64,000 nt of DNA from Petrolisthes cinctipes. Its lineage: Eukaryota > Arthropoda > Malacostraca > Decapoda > Porcellanidae. The position numbers and the translations under genes were made by a program. The stretch spans positions 989,501 through 1,053,500 of the forward strand of contig JAWQEG010000411.1 in assembly GCA_033782935.1 (NCBI GenBank). Reading direction: 5' to 3'. This document shows, piece by piece, positions 23,295-35,700 of this stretch (its first letter is position 1; each line of letters starts with the position of its first letter). Below the pieces are notes generated by a model. That model was not told where the DNA came from, did no database searches, and was given only the letters and a program-made list of their open reading frames with translations.

Positions 23295-23442
23295 GTAGGC
23301 ATGTACAGATCGCTTCTGGGACCCCTGAATATCGAATTTTCGGGTGTTTTGGGACTGAATTTGAGATATCGACTTTTTGGCACCTAAAAGATCGATTTTT
23401 AGCATGTTTTTAGCCTATATTTTGAAAATATTCTAGCACTGA
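23295..23442 (+). repeat. Type C2 monomer (148 bp, carries the 29-bp deletion)
   Basis: Third monomer of trimer version 2. It has the same 29-bp deletion as C1, so the deletion predates the split of the two trimers. Markers are GATCGCTTCTGGGACCCCT, TAAATATCGAATTTT, GGGACTGAATTTGAG, ATCGACTTTTTGGCACC, TAAAAGATCGATTTTTAGC and CTAGCACTGA. In the right half of the window the C2-to-A junction usually carries an extra 10-bp loss, reading GCACTGTACAG. Confidence 0.9.
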
Positions 23443-24599
23443 GTAGGCATGTACATATTGCTTCTGGGACCTCAAAATATTGAATTTTCGGGTGTTTTGA
23501 GCCTGAATTTGAGATATAAACGGGTACAGAAGATTCATGCACATATTGACTTTGGGCACCAAAAATATCGATTTTCAGCATGTTTTGGGCCTGAATTTTG
23601 AAAATACTCTAACACGGAGTAGGCATGTACAGATCGCTTCTGGGACCCCAAAATATCGAATTTTCGGGTGTTTAGGGCCAGAATTTGAGATATAAACGGG
23701 TACAGAAAATGCATGCACATATCGACTTTTGGGCACCTAAAAGATAGATTTTCAGTATGTTTTTGGCCTGTATTTTGAAAATACTCTAACACGGAGTAGG
23801 CATGTACAGATACCTTCTGGGACCTCTAAATATCGAATTTTCGGGTGTTTTGGGACTGAATTTGAGATATCGATTTTTTGGCACCTAAAATGTCGATTTT
23901 TAGCATGTTTTTAGCCTATATTTTGAAAATATTCTAGCACTTTGTAGGCATGTACAGATTGCTTCTGGGACCCCAAAATATTGAATTTTCGGGTGTTTTG
24001 AGCCTGAATTTGAGATATAAACGGGTACAGAAGATACATGCACATATTGACTTTGGGCATCTAAAATATCGATTTTCAGCATGTTTTGGGCCTGTATTTT
24101 GAAAATACTCTAACACTGAGTAGGCATGTACAGATTGCTTCTGGGACACCAAAATATTGAATTTTCGGGTGTTTTGAGCCTGAATTTGAGATATAAACGA
24201 GTACTGAAGATGCATGCACATATCGACTTTTGTGCACCTAAAAGATCGATTTTCAGTATGTTTTGAGCATGTATTTTGAAAATACTCTAACACGGAGTAG
24301 GCATGTACAGATCGCTTCTGGGACCCCTAAATATCGAATTTTCGGGTGTTTTGGGACTGAATTTGAGATATCGACTTTTTGGCACCTAAAAGATCGATTT
24401 TTAGCATGTTTTTAGCCTATATTTTGAAAATATTCTAGCACTAAGTAGGCATGTACAGATTGCTTCTGGGACCTCAAAATATTGAATTATCGGGTGTTTT
24501 GAGCCTGAATTTGAGATATAAACGGGTACAGAAGATACATGCACATATTGACTTTGGGCACCAAAAATATCGATTTTCAGCATGTTTTGGGCCTGAATT

Positions 24600-27500
24600 T
24601 TGAAAATACTCTAACACGGAGTAGGCATGTACAGATCGCTTCTGGGACCCCAAAATATCGAATTTTCGGGTGTTTAGGGCCAGAATTTGAGATATAAACG
24701 GGTACAGAAGATGCATGCACATATCGACTTTTGGGCAACTAAAAGATCGATTTTCAGTATGTTTTTGGCCTGTATTTTGAAAATACTCTAACACGGAGTA
24801 GGCATGTACAGATACCTTCTGGGACCTCTAAATATCGAATTTTCGGGTGTTTTGCGACTGAATTTGAGATATCGATTTTTTGGCACCTAAAATGTCGATT
24901 TTTAGCATGTTTTTAGCCTATATTTTGAAAATATTCTAGCACTGTGTAGGCATGTACAGATTGCTTCTGGGACCCCAAAATATTGAATTTTCGTGTGTTT
25001 TGAGCCTGAATTTGAGATATAAACGGGTAAAGAAGATACATGCACATATTGACTTTGGGCATCTAAAAGATCGATTTTTAGCATGTTTTGGGCCTGTATT
25101 TTGAAAATACTCTAGCACTGAGTAGGCATGTACAGATTGCTTCTGGGACCCCAAAATATTGAATTTTCGGGTGTTTTGAGCCTGAATTTGAGATATAAAC
25201 GGGTACAGAAGATACATGCACATATTGACTTTGGGCACCAAAAATATCGATTTTCAGCATGTTTTGGGCCTGAATTTTGAAAATACTCTAACACGGAGTA
25301 GGCATGTACAGATTGCTTCTGGGACCCCAAAATATTGAATTTTCGGGTGTTTTGAGCCTGAATTTGAGATATAAACGGGTACTGAAGATGCATGCACATA
25401 TCGACTTTTCTGCACCTAAAAGATCGATTTTCAGTATGTTTTGAGCATGTATTTTGAAAATACTCTAACACGGAGTAGGCATGTACAGATCCCTTCTGGG
25501 ACACCTAAATATCGAATTTTCGGGTGTTTTGGGACTGAATTTGAGATATCGACTTTTTGGCACCTAAAAGATCGATTTTTAGCATGTTTTTTGCCTATAT
25601 TTTGAAAATATTCTAGCACTGTACAGATTGTTTCTGGGACCCCAAAATATTGAATTTTCGGGTGTTTTGAGCCTGAATTTGAGATATAAACGGGTACAGA
25701 AGATACATGCAATATTGACTTTGGGCACCAAAAATATCGATTTTCAGCATGTTTTGGGCCTGAATTTTGAAAATACTCTAACACGGAGTAGGCATGTACA
25801 GATCGCTTCTGGGACCTCTATATATCGAATTTTCGGGTGTTTTGGGACTGAATTTGAGATATCGATTTTTTGGCACCTAAAATGTCGATTTTTAGCATGT
25901 TTTTAGCCTATATTTTGAAAATATTCTAGCACTGTGTAGGCATGTACAGATTGCTTCTGGGATCCCAAAATATTGAATTTTCGGGTGTTTTGAGTCTGAA
26001 TTTGAGATATAAACGGGTACCGAAGATACATGCACATATTGACTTTGGGCATCTAAAATATCGATTTTCAGCATGTTTTGGGCCTGAATTTTGAAAATAC
26101 TCTAACACGGAGTAGGCATGTACAGATCGCTTCTGGGACCCCAAAATATCGAATTTTCGGGTGTTTAGGGCCAGAATTTGAGATATAAACGGGTACAGAA
26201 GATGCATGCACATATCGACTTTTGTGCACCTAAAAGATCGATTTTCAGTATGTTTTAAGCATGTATTTTGAAAATACTCTAACACGGAGTAGGCATGTAC
26301 AGATCGCTTCTGGGACCCCTAAATATCGAATTTTCGGCTGTTTTGGAACTGAATTTGAGATATCGACTTTTTGGCACCTAAAAGATCGATTTTTAGCATA
26401 TTTTTAGCCTATATTTTGAAAATATTCTAGCACTGAGTAGGCATGTAAAGATTGCTTCTGAGACCCCAAAATATTGAATTTTCGGGTGTTTCGAGCCTGA
26501 ATTTGAGATATAAACGGGTACAGAAGATACATGCACATATATATTGACTTTGAGCACCAAAAATATCGATTTTCAGCATGTTTTGGGCCTGAATTTTGAA
26601 AATACTCTAACACGGAGTAGGCATGTACAGATCGCTTCTGGGACCCCAAAATATCGAATTTTCGGGTGTTTAGGGCCAGAATTTGAGATATAAACGGGTA
26701 CAGAAGATGCATGCACATATCGACTTTTGGGCAACTAAAAGATCGATTTTCAGTATGTTTTTGGCCTGTATTTTGAAAATACTCTAACACGGAGTAGGCA
26801 TGTACAGATACCTTCTGGGACCTCTAAATATCGATTTTTCGTGTGTTTTGCGACTGAATTTGAGATATCGATTTTTTGGCACCTAAAATGTCGATTTTTA
26901 GCATGTTTTTAGCCTATATTTTGAAAATATTCTAGCACTGTGTAGGCATGTACAGATTGCTTCTGGGACCCCAAAATATTGAATTTTCGTGTGTTTTGAG
27001 CCTGAATTTGAGATATAAACGGGTAAAGAAGATACATGCACATATTGACTTTGGGCATCTAAAAGATCGATTTTTAGCATGTTTTGGGCCTGTATTTTGA
27101 AAATACTCTAGCACTGAGTAGGCATGTACAGATTGCTTCTGGGACCCCAAAATATTGAATTTTCGGGTGTTTTGAGCCTGAATTTGAGATATAAACGGGT
27201 ACAGAAGATACATGCACATATTGACTTTGGGCACCAAAAATATCGATTTTCAGCATGTTTTGGGCCTGAATTTTGAAAATACTCTAACACGGAGTAGGCA
27301 TGTACAGATTGCTTCTGGGACCCCAAAATATTGAATTTTCGGGTGTTTTGAGCCTGAATTTGAGATATAAACGGGTACTGAAGATGCATGCACATATCGA
27401 CTTTTGTGCACCTAAAAGATCGATTTTCAGTATGTTTTGAGCATGTATTTTGAAAATACTCTAACACGGAGTAGGCATGTACAGATCCCTTCTGGGACAC

Positions 27501-28900
27501 CTAAATATCGAATTTTCGGGTGTTTTGGGACTGAATTTGAGATATCGACTTTTTGGCACCTAAAAGATCGATTTTTAGCATGTTTTTTGCCTATATTTTG
27601 AAAATATTCTAGCACTGTACAGATTGTTTCTGGGACCCCAAAATATTGAATTTTCGGGTGTTTTGAGCCTGAATTTGAGATATAAACGGGTACAGAAGAT
27701 ACATGCACATATTGACTTTGGGCACCAAAAATATCGATTTTTAGCATGTTTTGGGCCTGAATTTTGAAAATACTCTAACACGGAGTAGGCATGTACAGAT
27801 CGCTTCTGGGACCTCTATATAACGAATTTTCGGGTGTTTTGGGACTGAATTTGAGATATCGATTTTTTGGCACCTAAAATGTCGATTTTTAGCATGTTTT
27901 TAGCCTATATTTTGAAAATATTCTAGCACTGTGTAGGCATGTACAGATTGCTTCTGGGATCCCAAAATATTGAATTTTCGGGTGTTTTGAGTCTGAATTT
28001 GAGATATAAACGGGTACAGAAGATACATGCACATATCGACTTTTGTGCACCTAAAAGATCGATTTTCAGTATGTTTTAAGCATGTATTTTGAAAATACTC
28101 TAACACGGAGTAGGCATGTACAGATCGCTTCTGGGACCCCTAAATATCGAATTTTCGGCTGTTTTGGAACTGAATTTGAGATATCGACTTTTTGGCACCT
28201 AAAAGATCGATTTTTAGCATATTTTTAGCCTATATTTTGAAAATATTCTAGCACTGAGTAGGCATGTAAAGATTGCTTCTGAGACCCCAAAATATTGAAT
28301 TTTCGGGTGTTTCGAGCCTGAATTTGAGATATAAACGGGTACAAAAGATACATGCACATATTGACTTTGATCACCAAAAATATCGATTTTCAGCATGTTT
28401 TGGGCCTGAATTTTGAAAATACTCTAACACGGAGTAGGCATGTACAGATCGCTTCTGGGACCCCAAAATATCGAATTTTCGGGTGTTTAGGGCCAGAATT
28501 TGAGATATAAACGGGTACAGAAGATGCATGCACATATCGACTTTTGGGCAACTAAAAGATCGATTTTCAGTATGTTTTTGGCCTGTATTTTGAAAATACT
28601 CTAACACGGAGTAGGCATGTACAGATACCTTCTGGGACCTCTAAATATCGAATTTTCGGGTGTTTTGCGACTGAATTTGATATATCGATTTTTTGGCACC
28701 TAAAATGTCGATTTTTAGCATGTTTTAAGCCTATATTTTGAAAATATTCTAGCACTGTGTAGGCATGTACAGATTGCTTCTGGGACCCCAAAATATTGAA
28801 TTTTCGGGTGTTTTGAGCCTGAATTTGAGATATAAACGGGTACATAAGATACATGCACATATTGACTTTGGGCATCTAAAATATCGATTTTCAGCATGTT
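24600..28900 (+). repeat. Tandem ~1996-bp duplication with a shortened continuation
   Basis: GGGCAACTAAAAG (24733 and 26729), GTTTTGCGACTG (about 24850 and 26846), GGGTAAAGAAG (about 25025 and 27021), GTACAGATTGTTTCTGGG (about 25622 and 27618) and CTCTATATA (about 25816 and 27813) recur at 1996-1997 bp. From about 26.2 kb, material recurs again at about 1818-1820 bp (TTTTAAGCATG near 26255 and 28075, GTAAAGATTGCTTCTGAG near 26446 and 28266). That is one full monomer less, so a monomer was lost in the later copy. At 26531-26546 an ATGCACATATATATTG variant has four extra bases. Confidence 0.78.
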
Positions 28901-30149
28901 TTGGGCCTGTATTTTGAAAAAACTCTAACACTGAGTAGGCATGTACAGATTACTTCTGGGACCCCAAAATATTGAATTTTCGGGTGTTTTGAGCCTGAAT
29001 TTGAGATATAAACGGGTACTGAAGATGCATGCACATATCGACTTTTGTGCACCTAAAAGATCGATTTTCAGTATGTTTTGAGCATGTATTTTGAAAATAC
29101 TCTAACACGTAGTAGGCATGTACAGATCGCTTCTGGGACACCTAAATATCGAATTTTCGGGTGTTTTGGGACTGAATTTGAGATATCGATTTTTTGGCAC
29201 CTAAAATGTCGATTTTTAGCATGTTTTTAGCCTATATTTTGAAAATATTCTAGCACTGTGTAGGCATGTACAGATTGCTTCTGGGACCCCAAAATATTGA
29301 ATTTTCGGGTGTTTTGAGCCTGAATTTGAGATATAAACGGGTACTGAAGATGCATGCACATATCGACTTTTGTGCACCTAAAAGATCGATTTCAGTATGT
29401 TTTGAGCATGTATTTTGAAAATACTTTAACACGGAGAAGGCATGTACAGATCGCTTCTGGGACCCCTAAATATCGAATTTTCGGGTGTTTTGGGACTGAA
29501 TTTGAGATATCGACTTTTTGGCACCTAAAAGATCGATTTTTAGCATGTTTTTAGCCTATATTTTGAAAATATTCTAGCACTGTACAGATTGCTTCTGGGA
29601 CCCCAAAATATTGAATTTTCGGGTGTTTAGGGCCAGAATTTGAGATATAAACGGGTACAGAAGATACATGCACATATTGACTTTGGGCACCAAAAATATC
29701 GATTTTCAGTATGTTTTTGGCCTGTATTTTGAAAATACTCTAACACGGAGTAGGCAATGCCGTACAGATACCTTCTGGGACCTCAAAATATCGAATTTTC
29801 GGGTGTTTTGGGACTGAATTTGAGATATCGACTTTTTGGCACCTAAAAGATCGATTTTTAGCATATTTTTAGCCTATATTTTGAAAATATTCTAGCACTG
29901 AGTAGGCATGTAAAGATTGCTTCTGAGACCCCAAAATATTGAATTTTCGGGTGTTTCGAGCCTGAATTTGAGATATAAACGGGTACAGAAGATACATGCA
30001 CATATTGACTTTGGGCACCAAAAATATCGATTTTCAGCATGTTTTGGGCCTGAATTTTGAAAATACTCTAACACGGAGTAGGCATGTACAGATCGCTTCT
30101 GGGACCCCAAAATATCGAATTTTCGGGTGTTTAGGGCCAGAATTTGAGA
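28901..30149 (+). repeat. Mosaic satellite segment
   Basis: Contains a monomer with GATCGATTTCAG (one T fewer) near 29387, an allele that recurs to the right near 42926, 44899, 49528, 51500, 56295 and 58929. Also present is a monomer start with four extra bases at 29752-29768. The 10-bp C2-to-A loss (GCACTGTACAG) appears near 29578 and becomes common from here on. There are no genes. Confidence 0.75.
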
Positions 30150-30474
30150 TATAAACGGGTACAGAAGATGCATGCACATATCGACTTTTGGGCAACTAAA
30201 AGATCGATTTTCAGTATGTTTTTGGCCTGTATTTTGAAAATACTCTAACACGGAGTAGGCATGTACAGACACCTTCTAAGACCTCTAAATATCGAATTTT
30301 CGGGTGTTTTGGGACTGATTTTGAGATATCGATTTTTTGGAACCTAAAATGTCGATTTTTAGCATGTTTTTAGCCTATATTTTGAAAATATTCTAGCACT
30401 GTGTAGGCATGTACAGATTGCTTCTGAGACCCCAAAATATTGAATTTTCGGGTGTTTTGAGCCTGAATTTGAGA
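30150..30474 (+). repeat. First copy of a 325-bp tandem duplication (monomer pair)
   Basis: A 177-bp plus 148-bp pair followed at once by a second copy. Rare variants shared at an offset of 325 are CAGACACCTTCTAAGACC (30266 and 30591), GGGACTGATTTTGAG (about 30313 and 30638) and TTGGAACCTAAAATG (about 30336 and 30661). Confidence 0.88.
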
Positions 30475-30799
30475 TATAAACGGGTACAGAAGATGCATGC
30501 ACATATCGACTTTTGGGCAACTAAAAGATCGATTTTCAGTATGTTTTTGGCCTGTATTTTGAAAATACTCTAACACGGAGTAGGCATGTACAGACACCTT
30601 CTAAGACCTCTAAATATCGAATTTTCGGGTGTTTTGGGACTGATTTTGAGATATCGATTTTTTGGAACCTAAAATGTCGATTTTTAGCATGTTTTTAGCC
30701 TATATTTTGAAAATATTCTAGCACTGTGTAGGCATGTACAGATTGCTTCTGAGACCCCAAAATATTGAATTTTCGGGTGTTTTGAGCCTGAATTTGAGA
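30475..30799 (+). repeat. Second copy of the 325-bp tandem duplication
   Basis: Matches 30150-30474 at all rare variants listed there. It is followed by a D-like monomer with a lone GTGTATTTTG change near 30879. The CAGACACCTTCTAAGACC allele also occurs near 42661, 49263, 56030 and 58664, so it has spread by later block duplications. Confidence 0.85.
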
Positions 30800-32729
30800 T
30801 ATAAACGGGTACTGAAGATGCATGCACATATCGAGTTTTGTGCACCTAAAAGATCGATTTTCAGTATGTTTTGAGCGTGTATTTTGAAAATACTCTAACA
30901 CGGAGTATGCATGTACAGATCGCTTCTGGGACCCCTAAATATCGAATTTTCGGGTGTTTTGGGACTGAATTTGAGATATCGACTTTTTGGCATCTAAAAG
31001 ATCGATTTTTAGCATGTTTTTAGCCTATATTTTGAAAATATTCTAGCACTGTACAGATTGCTTCTGGGACCCCAAAATATTGAATTTTCGGGTCTTTTGA
31101 GCCTGAATTTGAGATATAAACGGGTACAGAAGATACATGCACATATTGACTTTGGGCACCAAAAATATCGATTTTCAGCATGTTTTGGGCCTGAATTTTG
31201 AAAATACTCTAACACGGAGTAGGCATGTACAGATCGCTTCTGGGACCCCAAAATATCGAATTTTCGGGTGTTTAGGGCCAGAATTTGAGATATAAACGGG
31301 TACAGAAGATGCATGCACATATCGACTTTTGTGCACCTAAAAGATCGATTTTCAGTATGTTTTTGGCCTGTATTTTGAAAATACTCTAACAAGGAGTAGG
31401 CATGTACAGATACCTTCTGGGACCTCTAAATATCGAATTTTCGTGTGTTTTGGGACTGAATTTGAGATATCGATTTTTTTGGCACCTAAAATGTCGATTT
31501 TTAGCATGTTTTTAGCCTATATTTTGAAAATATTTTAGCACTGTGTAGGCATGTACAGATTGCTTCTGGGACCCCAAAATATTGAATTTTCGGGTGTTTT
31601 GAGCCTGAATTTGAGATATAAACGGGTACAGAAGATACATGCACATATTGACTTTGGGCATCTATAATATCGATTTGCAGCATGTTTTGGGCCTGTATTT
31701 TGAAAATACTCTAACACTGAGTAGGCATGTACAGATTGCTTCTGGGACCCCAAAATATTGAATTTTCGGGTGTTTTGAGCCTGAATTTGTGATATAAACG
31801 GGTACTGAAGATGCATGCACATATCGACTTTTGTGCACCTAAAAGATCGATTTTCAGTATGTTTTGAGCATGTATTTTGAAAATACTCTAACACGGAGTA
31901 GGCATGTACAGATCGCTTCTGGGACCCCTAAATATCGAATTTTCGGGTGTTTTGGGACTGAATTTGAGATATCGACTTTTTGGCACCTAAAAGATCGATT
32001 TTTAGCATGTTTTTAGCCTATATTTTGAAAATATTCTAGCACTGTACAGATTGCTTCTGGGACCCCAAAATATTGAATTTTCGGGTGTTTTGAGCCTGAA
32101 TTTGAGATATAAACGGGTACAGAAGATACATGCACATATTGACTTTGGGCACCTAAAAGATCGATTTTCAGTATGTTTTTGGCCTGTATTTTGAAAATAC
32201 TCTAACACGGAGTAGGCATGTACAGATACCATCTGGGACCTCTAAATATCGAATTTTTGGGTGTTTTGGGACTGAATTTGAGATATCGATTTTTTGGCAC
32301 CTAAAATGTCGATTTTTAGCATGTTTTTAGCCTATATTTTGAAAATATTCTAGCACTGTGTAGGCATGTACAGATTGCTTCTGGGACCCCAAAATATTGA
32401 ATTTTCGGGTGTTTTGAGCATGAATTTGAGATATAAACGGGTACAGAAGATACATGCACATATTGACTTTGGGCATCTAAAATATCGATTTTCAGCATGT
32501 TTTGGGCCTGAATTTTGAAAATACTCTAACACGGAGTAGGCATGTACAGATCGCTTCTGGGACCCCAAAATATCGAATTTTCGGGTGTTTAGGGCCAGAA
32601 TTTGAGATATAAACGGGTACAGAAGATGCATGCACATATCGACTTTTAGCCACCTAAAAGATCGATTTTCAGTATGTTATTGGCCTGTATTTTGAAAATA
32701 CTCTAACACGGAGTAGGCATGTACAGATC
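30800..32729 (+). repeat. Regular trimers with the 10-bp C2-to-A loss
   Basis: Version 1 trimers here are about 491 bp because the C2-to-A junction reads GCACTGTACAG (near 31046 and 32040), while version 2 trimers remain 501 bp. This makes the local hexamer about 992 bp. Private variants include TCTATAATATCG near 31662 and GGGTCTTTTGAGCC near 31090. There are no genes. Confidence 0.72.
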
Positions 32730-35700
32730 GCTTCTGGGACCCCTAAATATCGGTTTTTCGGGTGTTTTGGGACTGAATTTGAGATATCGACTTTTTGGCA
32801 CCTAAAATATCGATTTTTAGCATGTTTTTAGCCTATATTTTGAAAATATTCTAGCACTGTACAGATTGCTTCTGGGACCCCAAAATATTGAATTTTCGGG
32901 TGTTTTGAGCCTGAATTTGAGATATAAACGGGTACAGAAGATACATGCACATATTGACTTTGGGCATCTAAAATATCGATTTTCAGCATGTTTTGGGCCT
33001 GTATTTTGAAAATACTCTAACACTGAGTAGGCATGTACAGATTGCTTCTGGGACCCCAAAATATTGAATTTTCGGGTGTTTTGAGCCTGAATTTGAGATA
33101 TAAAAGGGTACTGAAGATGCATGCACATATCGACTTTTGTGCACCTAAAAGATCGATTTTCAGTATGTTTTGAGCATGTATTTTGAAAATACTCTAACAC
33201 GGAGTAGGCATGTACAAATCGCTTCTTGGACCCCAAAATATCGAATTTTCGGGTGTTTAGGGCCAGAATTTGAGATATAAACGGGTACAGAAGATGCATG
33301 CACATATCGACTTTTGGGCACCTAAAAGATCGATTTTCAGTATGTTTTTGGCCTGTATTTTGAAAATACTCTAACACGGAGTAGGCATGTACAGATACCT
33401 TCTGGGACCTCTAAATATCGAATTTTCGGGTGTTTTGGGACTGAATTTGAGATATCGATTTTTTGGCACCTAAAATGTCGATTTTTAGCATGTTTTTAGC
33501 CTATATTTTGAAAATATTCTAGCACTGTGTAGGCATGTACAGATTGCTTCTGGGACCCCAAAATATTGAATTTTCGGGTGTTTTGAGCCTGAATTTGAGA
33601 TATAAACGGGTACAGAAGATACATGCACATAATGACTTTGGGCATCTAAAATATCGATTTTTAGCATGTTTTGGTCCTGTATTTTGAAAATACTCTAACA
33701 CTGAGTAGGCATGTACAGATTGCTTCTGGGACCCCAAAATATTGAATTTTCGGGTGTTTTGGGACTGAATTTGAGATATCGTCTTTTTGGCACCTAAAAG
33801 ATCGATTTTTAGCATGTTTTTAGCCTATATTTTGAAAATATTCTAGCACTGTACAGATTGCTTCTGGGACCCCAAAATATTGAATTTTCGGGTGTTTTGA
33901 GCCTGAATTTGAGATATAAACGGGTACAGAAGATACATGCACATATTGACTTTGGGCATCTAAAATATCGATTTTCAGCATGTTCTGGGCCTGAATTTTG
34001 AAAATACTCTAACACGGAGTAGGCATGTACAGATCGCTTCTGGGACCCCAAAATATCGAATTTTCGGGTGTTTTGGGACTGAATTTGAGATATCGACTTT
34101 TTGGCACCTAAAAGATCGATTTTTAGCATGTTTTTAGCCTATATTTTGAAAATATTCTAGCACTGTACAAATTGCTTCTGGGACCCCAAAATATTGAATT
34201 TTCGGGTGTTTTGAGCCTGAATTTGAGATATAAACGGGTACAGAAGATACATGCACATATTGACTTTGGGCACCAAAAATATCGATTTTCAGCATGTTTT
34301 GGGCCTGAATTTTGTAAATACTCTAACACGGAGTAGGCATGTACAGATTGCTTCTGGGACCCAAAAATATCGAATTTTCGGGTGTTTAGGGCCAGAATTT
34401 GAGATATAAACGGGTACAGAAGATGCATGCACATATCGACTTTTTGGCACCTAAAAGATCGATTTTCAGTATGTTTTTGGCCTGTATTTTGAAAATACTC
34501 TAACACGGAGTAGGCATGTACAGATACCTTCTGAGACCTCTAAATATCGAATTTTCGGGTGTTTTGAGCCTGAATTTGAGATATAAACGGGTACAGAAGA
34601 TACATGCACATATTGACTTTCGGCATCTAAAATATCGATTTTCAGCATGTTTTGGGCCTGAATTTTGAAAATACTCTAACACGGAGTAGGCATGTACAGA
34701 TCGCTTCAGGGCCCCCAAAATATTGAATTTTCGGGTGTTTTGAGCCTGAATTTGAGATATAAACGGGTACAGAAGATTCATGCACATATCGACTTTTGTG
34801 CCCCTAAAAGATCGATTTTCAGTATGTTTTGAGCATGTATTTTGAAAATACTCTAACACGGAGTAGGCATGTACAGATCGCTTCTGGGACCCCTAAATAT
34901 CGGTTTTTCGGGTGTTTTGGGACTGAATTTGAGATATCGACTTTTTGGCACCTAAAATATCGATTTTTAGCATGTTTTTAGCCTATATTTTGAAAATATT
35001 CTAGCACTGTACAGATTGCTTCTGGGACCCCAAAATATTGAATTTTCGGGTGTTTTGAGCCTGAATTTGAGATATAAACGGGTACAGAAGATACATGCAC
35101 ATATTGACTTTGGGCATCTAAAATATCGATTTTCAGCATGTTTTGGGCCTGTATTTTGAAAATACTCTAACACTGAGTAGGCATGTACAGATTGCTTCTG
35201 GGACCCCAAAATATTGAATTTTCGGGTGTTTTGAGCCTGAATTTGAGATATAAACGGGTACAGAAGATACATGCACATATTGACTTTGGGCACCAAAAAT
35301 ATCGATTTTCAGCATGTTTTGGGCCTGAATTTTGAAAATACTCTAACACGGAGTAGGCATGTACAAATCGCTTCTGGGACCCCAAAATATCGAATTTTCG
35401 GGTGTTTAGGGCCAGAATTTGAGATATAAACGGGTACAGAAGATGCATGCACATATCGACTTTTGGGCACCTAAAAGATCGATTTTCAGTATGTTTTTGG
35501 CCTGTATTTTGAAAATACTCTAACACGGAGTAGGCATGTACAGATACCTTCTGGGGCCTCTAAATATCGAATTTTCGGGTGTTTTGGGACTGAATTTGAG
35601 ATATCGATTTTTTGGCACCTAAAATGTCGATTTTTAGCATGTTTTTAGCCTATATTTTGAAAATATTCTAGCACTGTGTAGGCATGTACAGATTGCTTCT

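Larger units (their letters stand above)
22441..23442 (+). repeat. Reference 1002-bp hexameric higher-order repeat (A-B-C1-A'-D-C2)
   Basis: This is the cleanest example of the higher-order unit. Six consecutive monomers start at 22441, 22617, 22794, 22942, 23118 and 23295, with lengths 176, 177, 148, 176, 177 and 148 bp. The next hexamer starts at 23443 and the following one at 24445, giving a period of exactly 1002 bp. The unit is two related 501-bp trimers. A and A', B and D, and C1 and C2 are paired sister types, so the trimer probably existed before the two versions diverged and began to alternate. Most of the window is this unit or a shortened, recombined derivative. Confidence 0.93.
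22441..24945 (+). repeat. Canonical 1002-bp hexamer block (2.5 units)
   Basis: Trimer starts at 22441, 22942, 23443, 23944, 24445 and 24946 are each exactly 501 bp apart, and the two trimer versions alternate without error. This is the longest stretch of undisturbed hexamer order in the window. Single-base private variants mark each unit, for example GGGACACC near 24146 and AATTATCGGG near 24486. Confidence 0.9.

Noticed and set aside
29752..29768. Insertion site of a mobile element
   Set aside because: Only four extra bases are present, with no target duplication or element sequence.
32817..33377. Longest open frame (186 codons, minus strand) as a gene
   Set aside because: It is three to four fused monomers lacking stops. 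The same peptide segments occur throughout the array in many arrangements and frames, with no signal, domain or start context.
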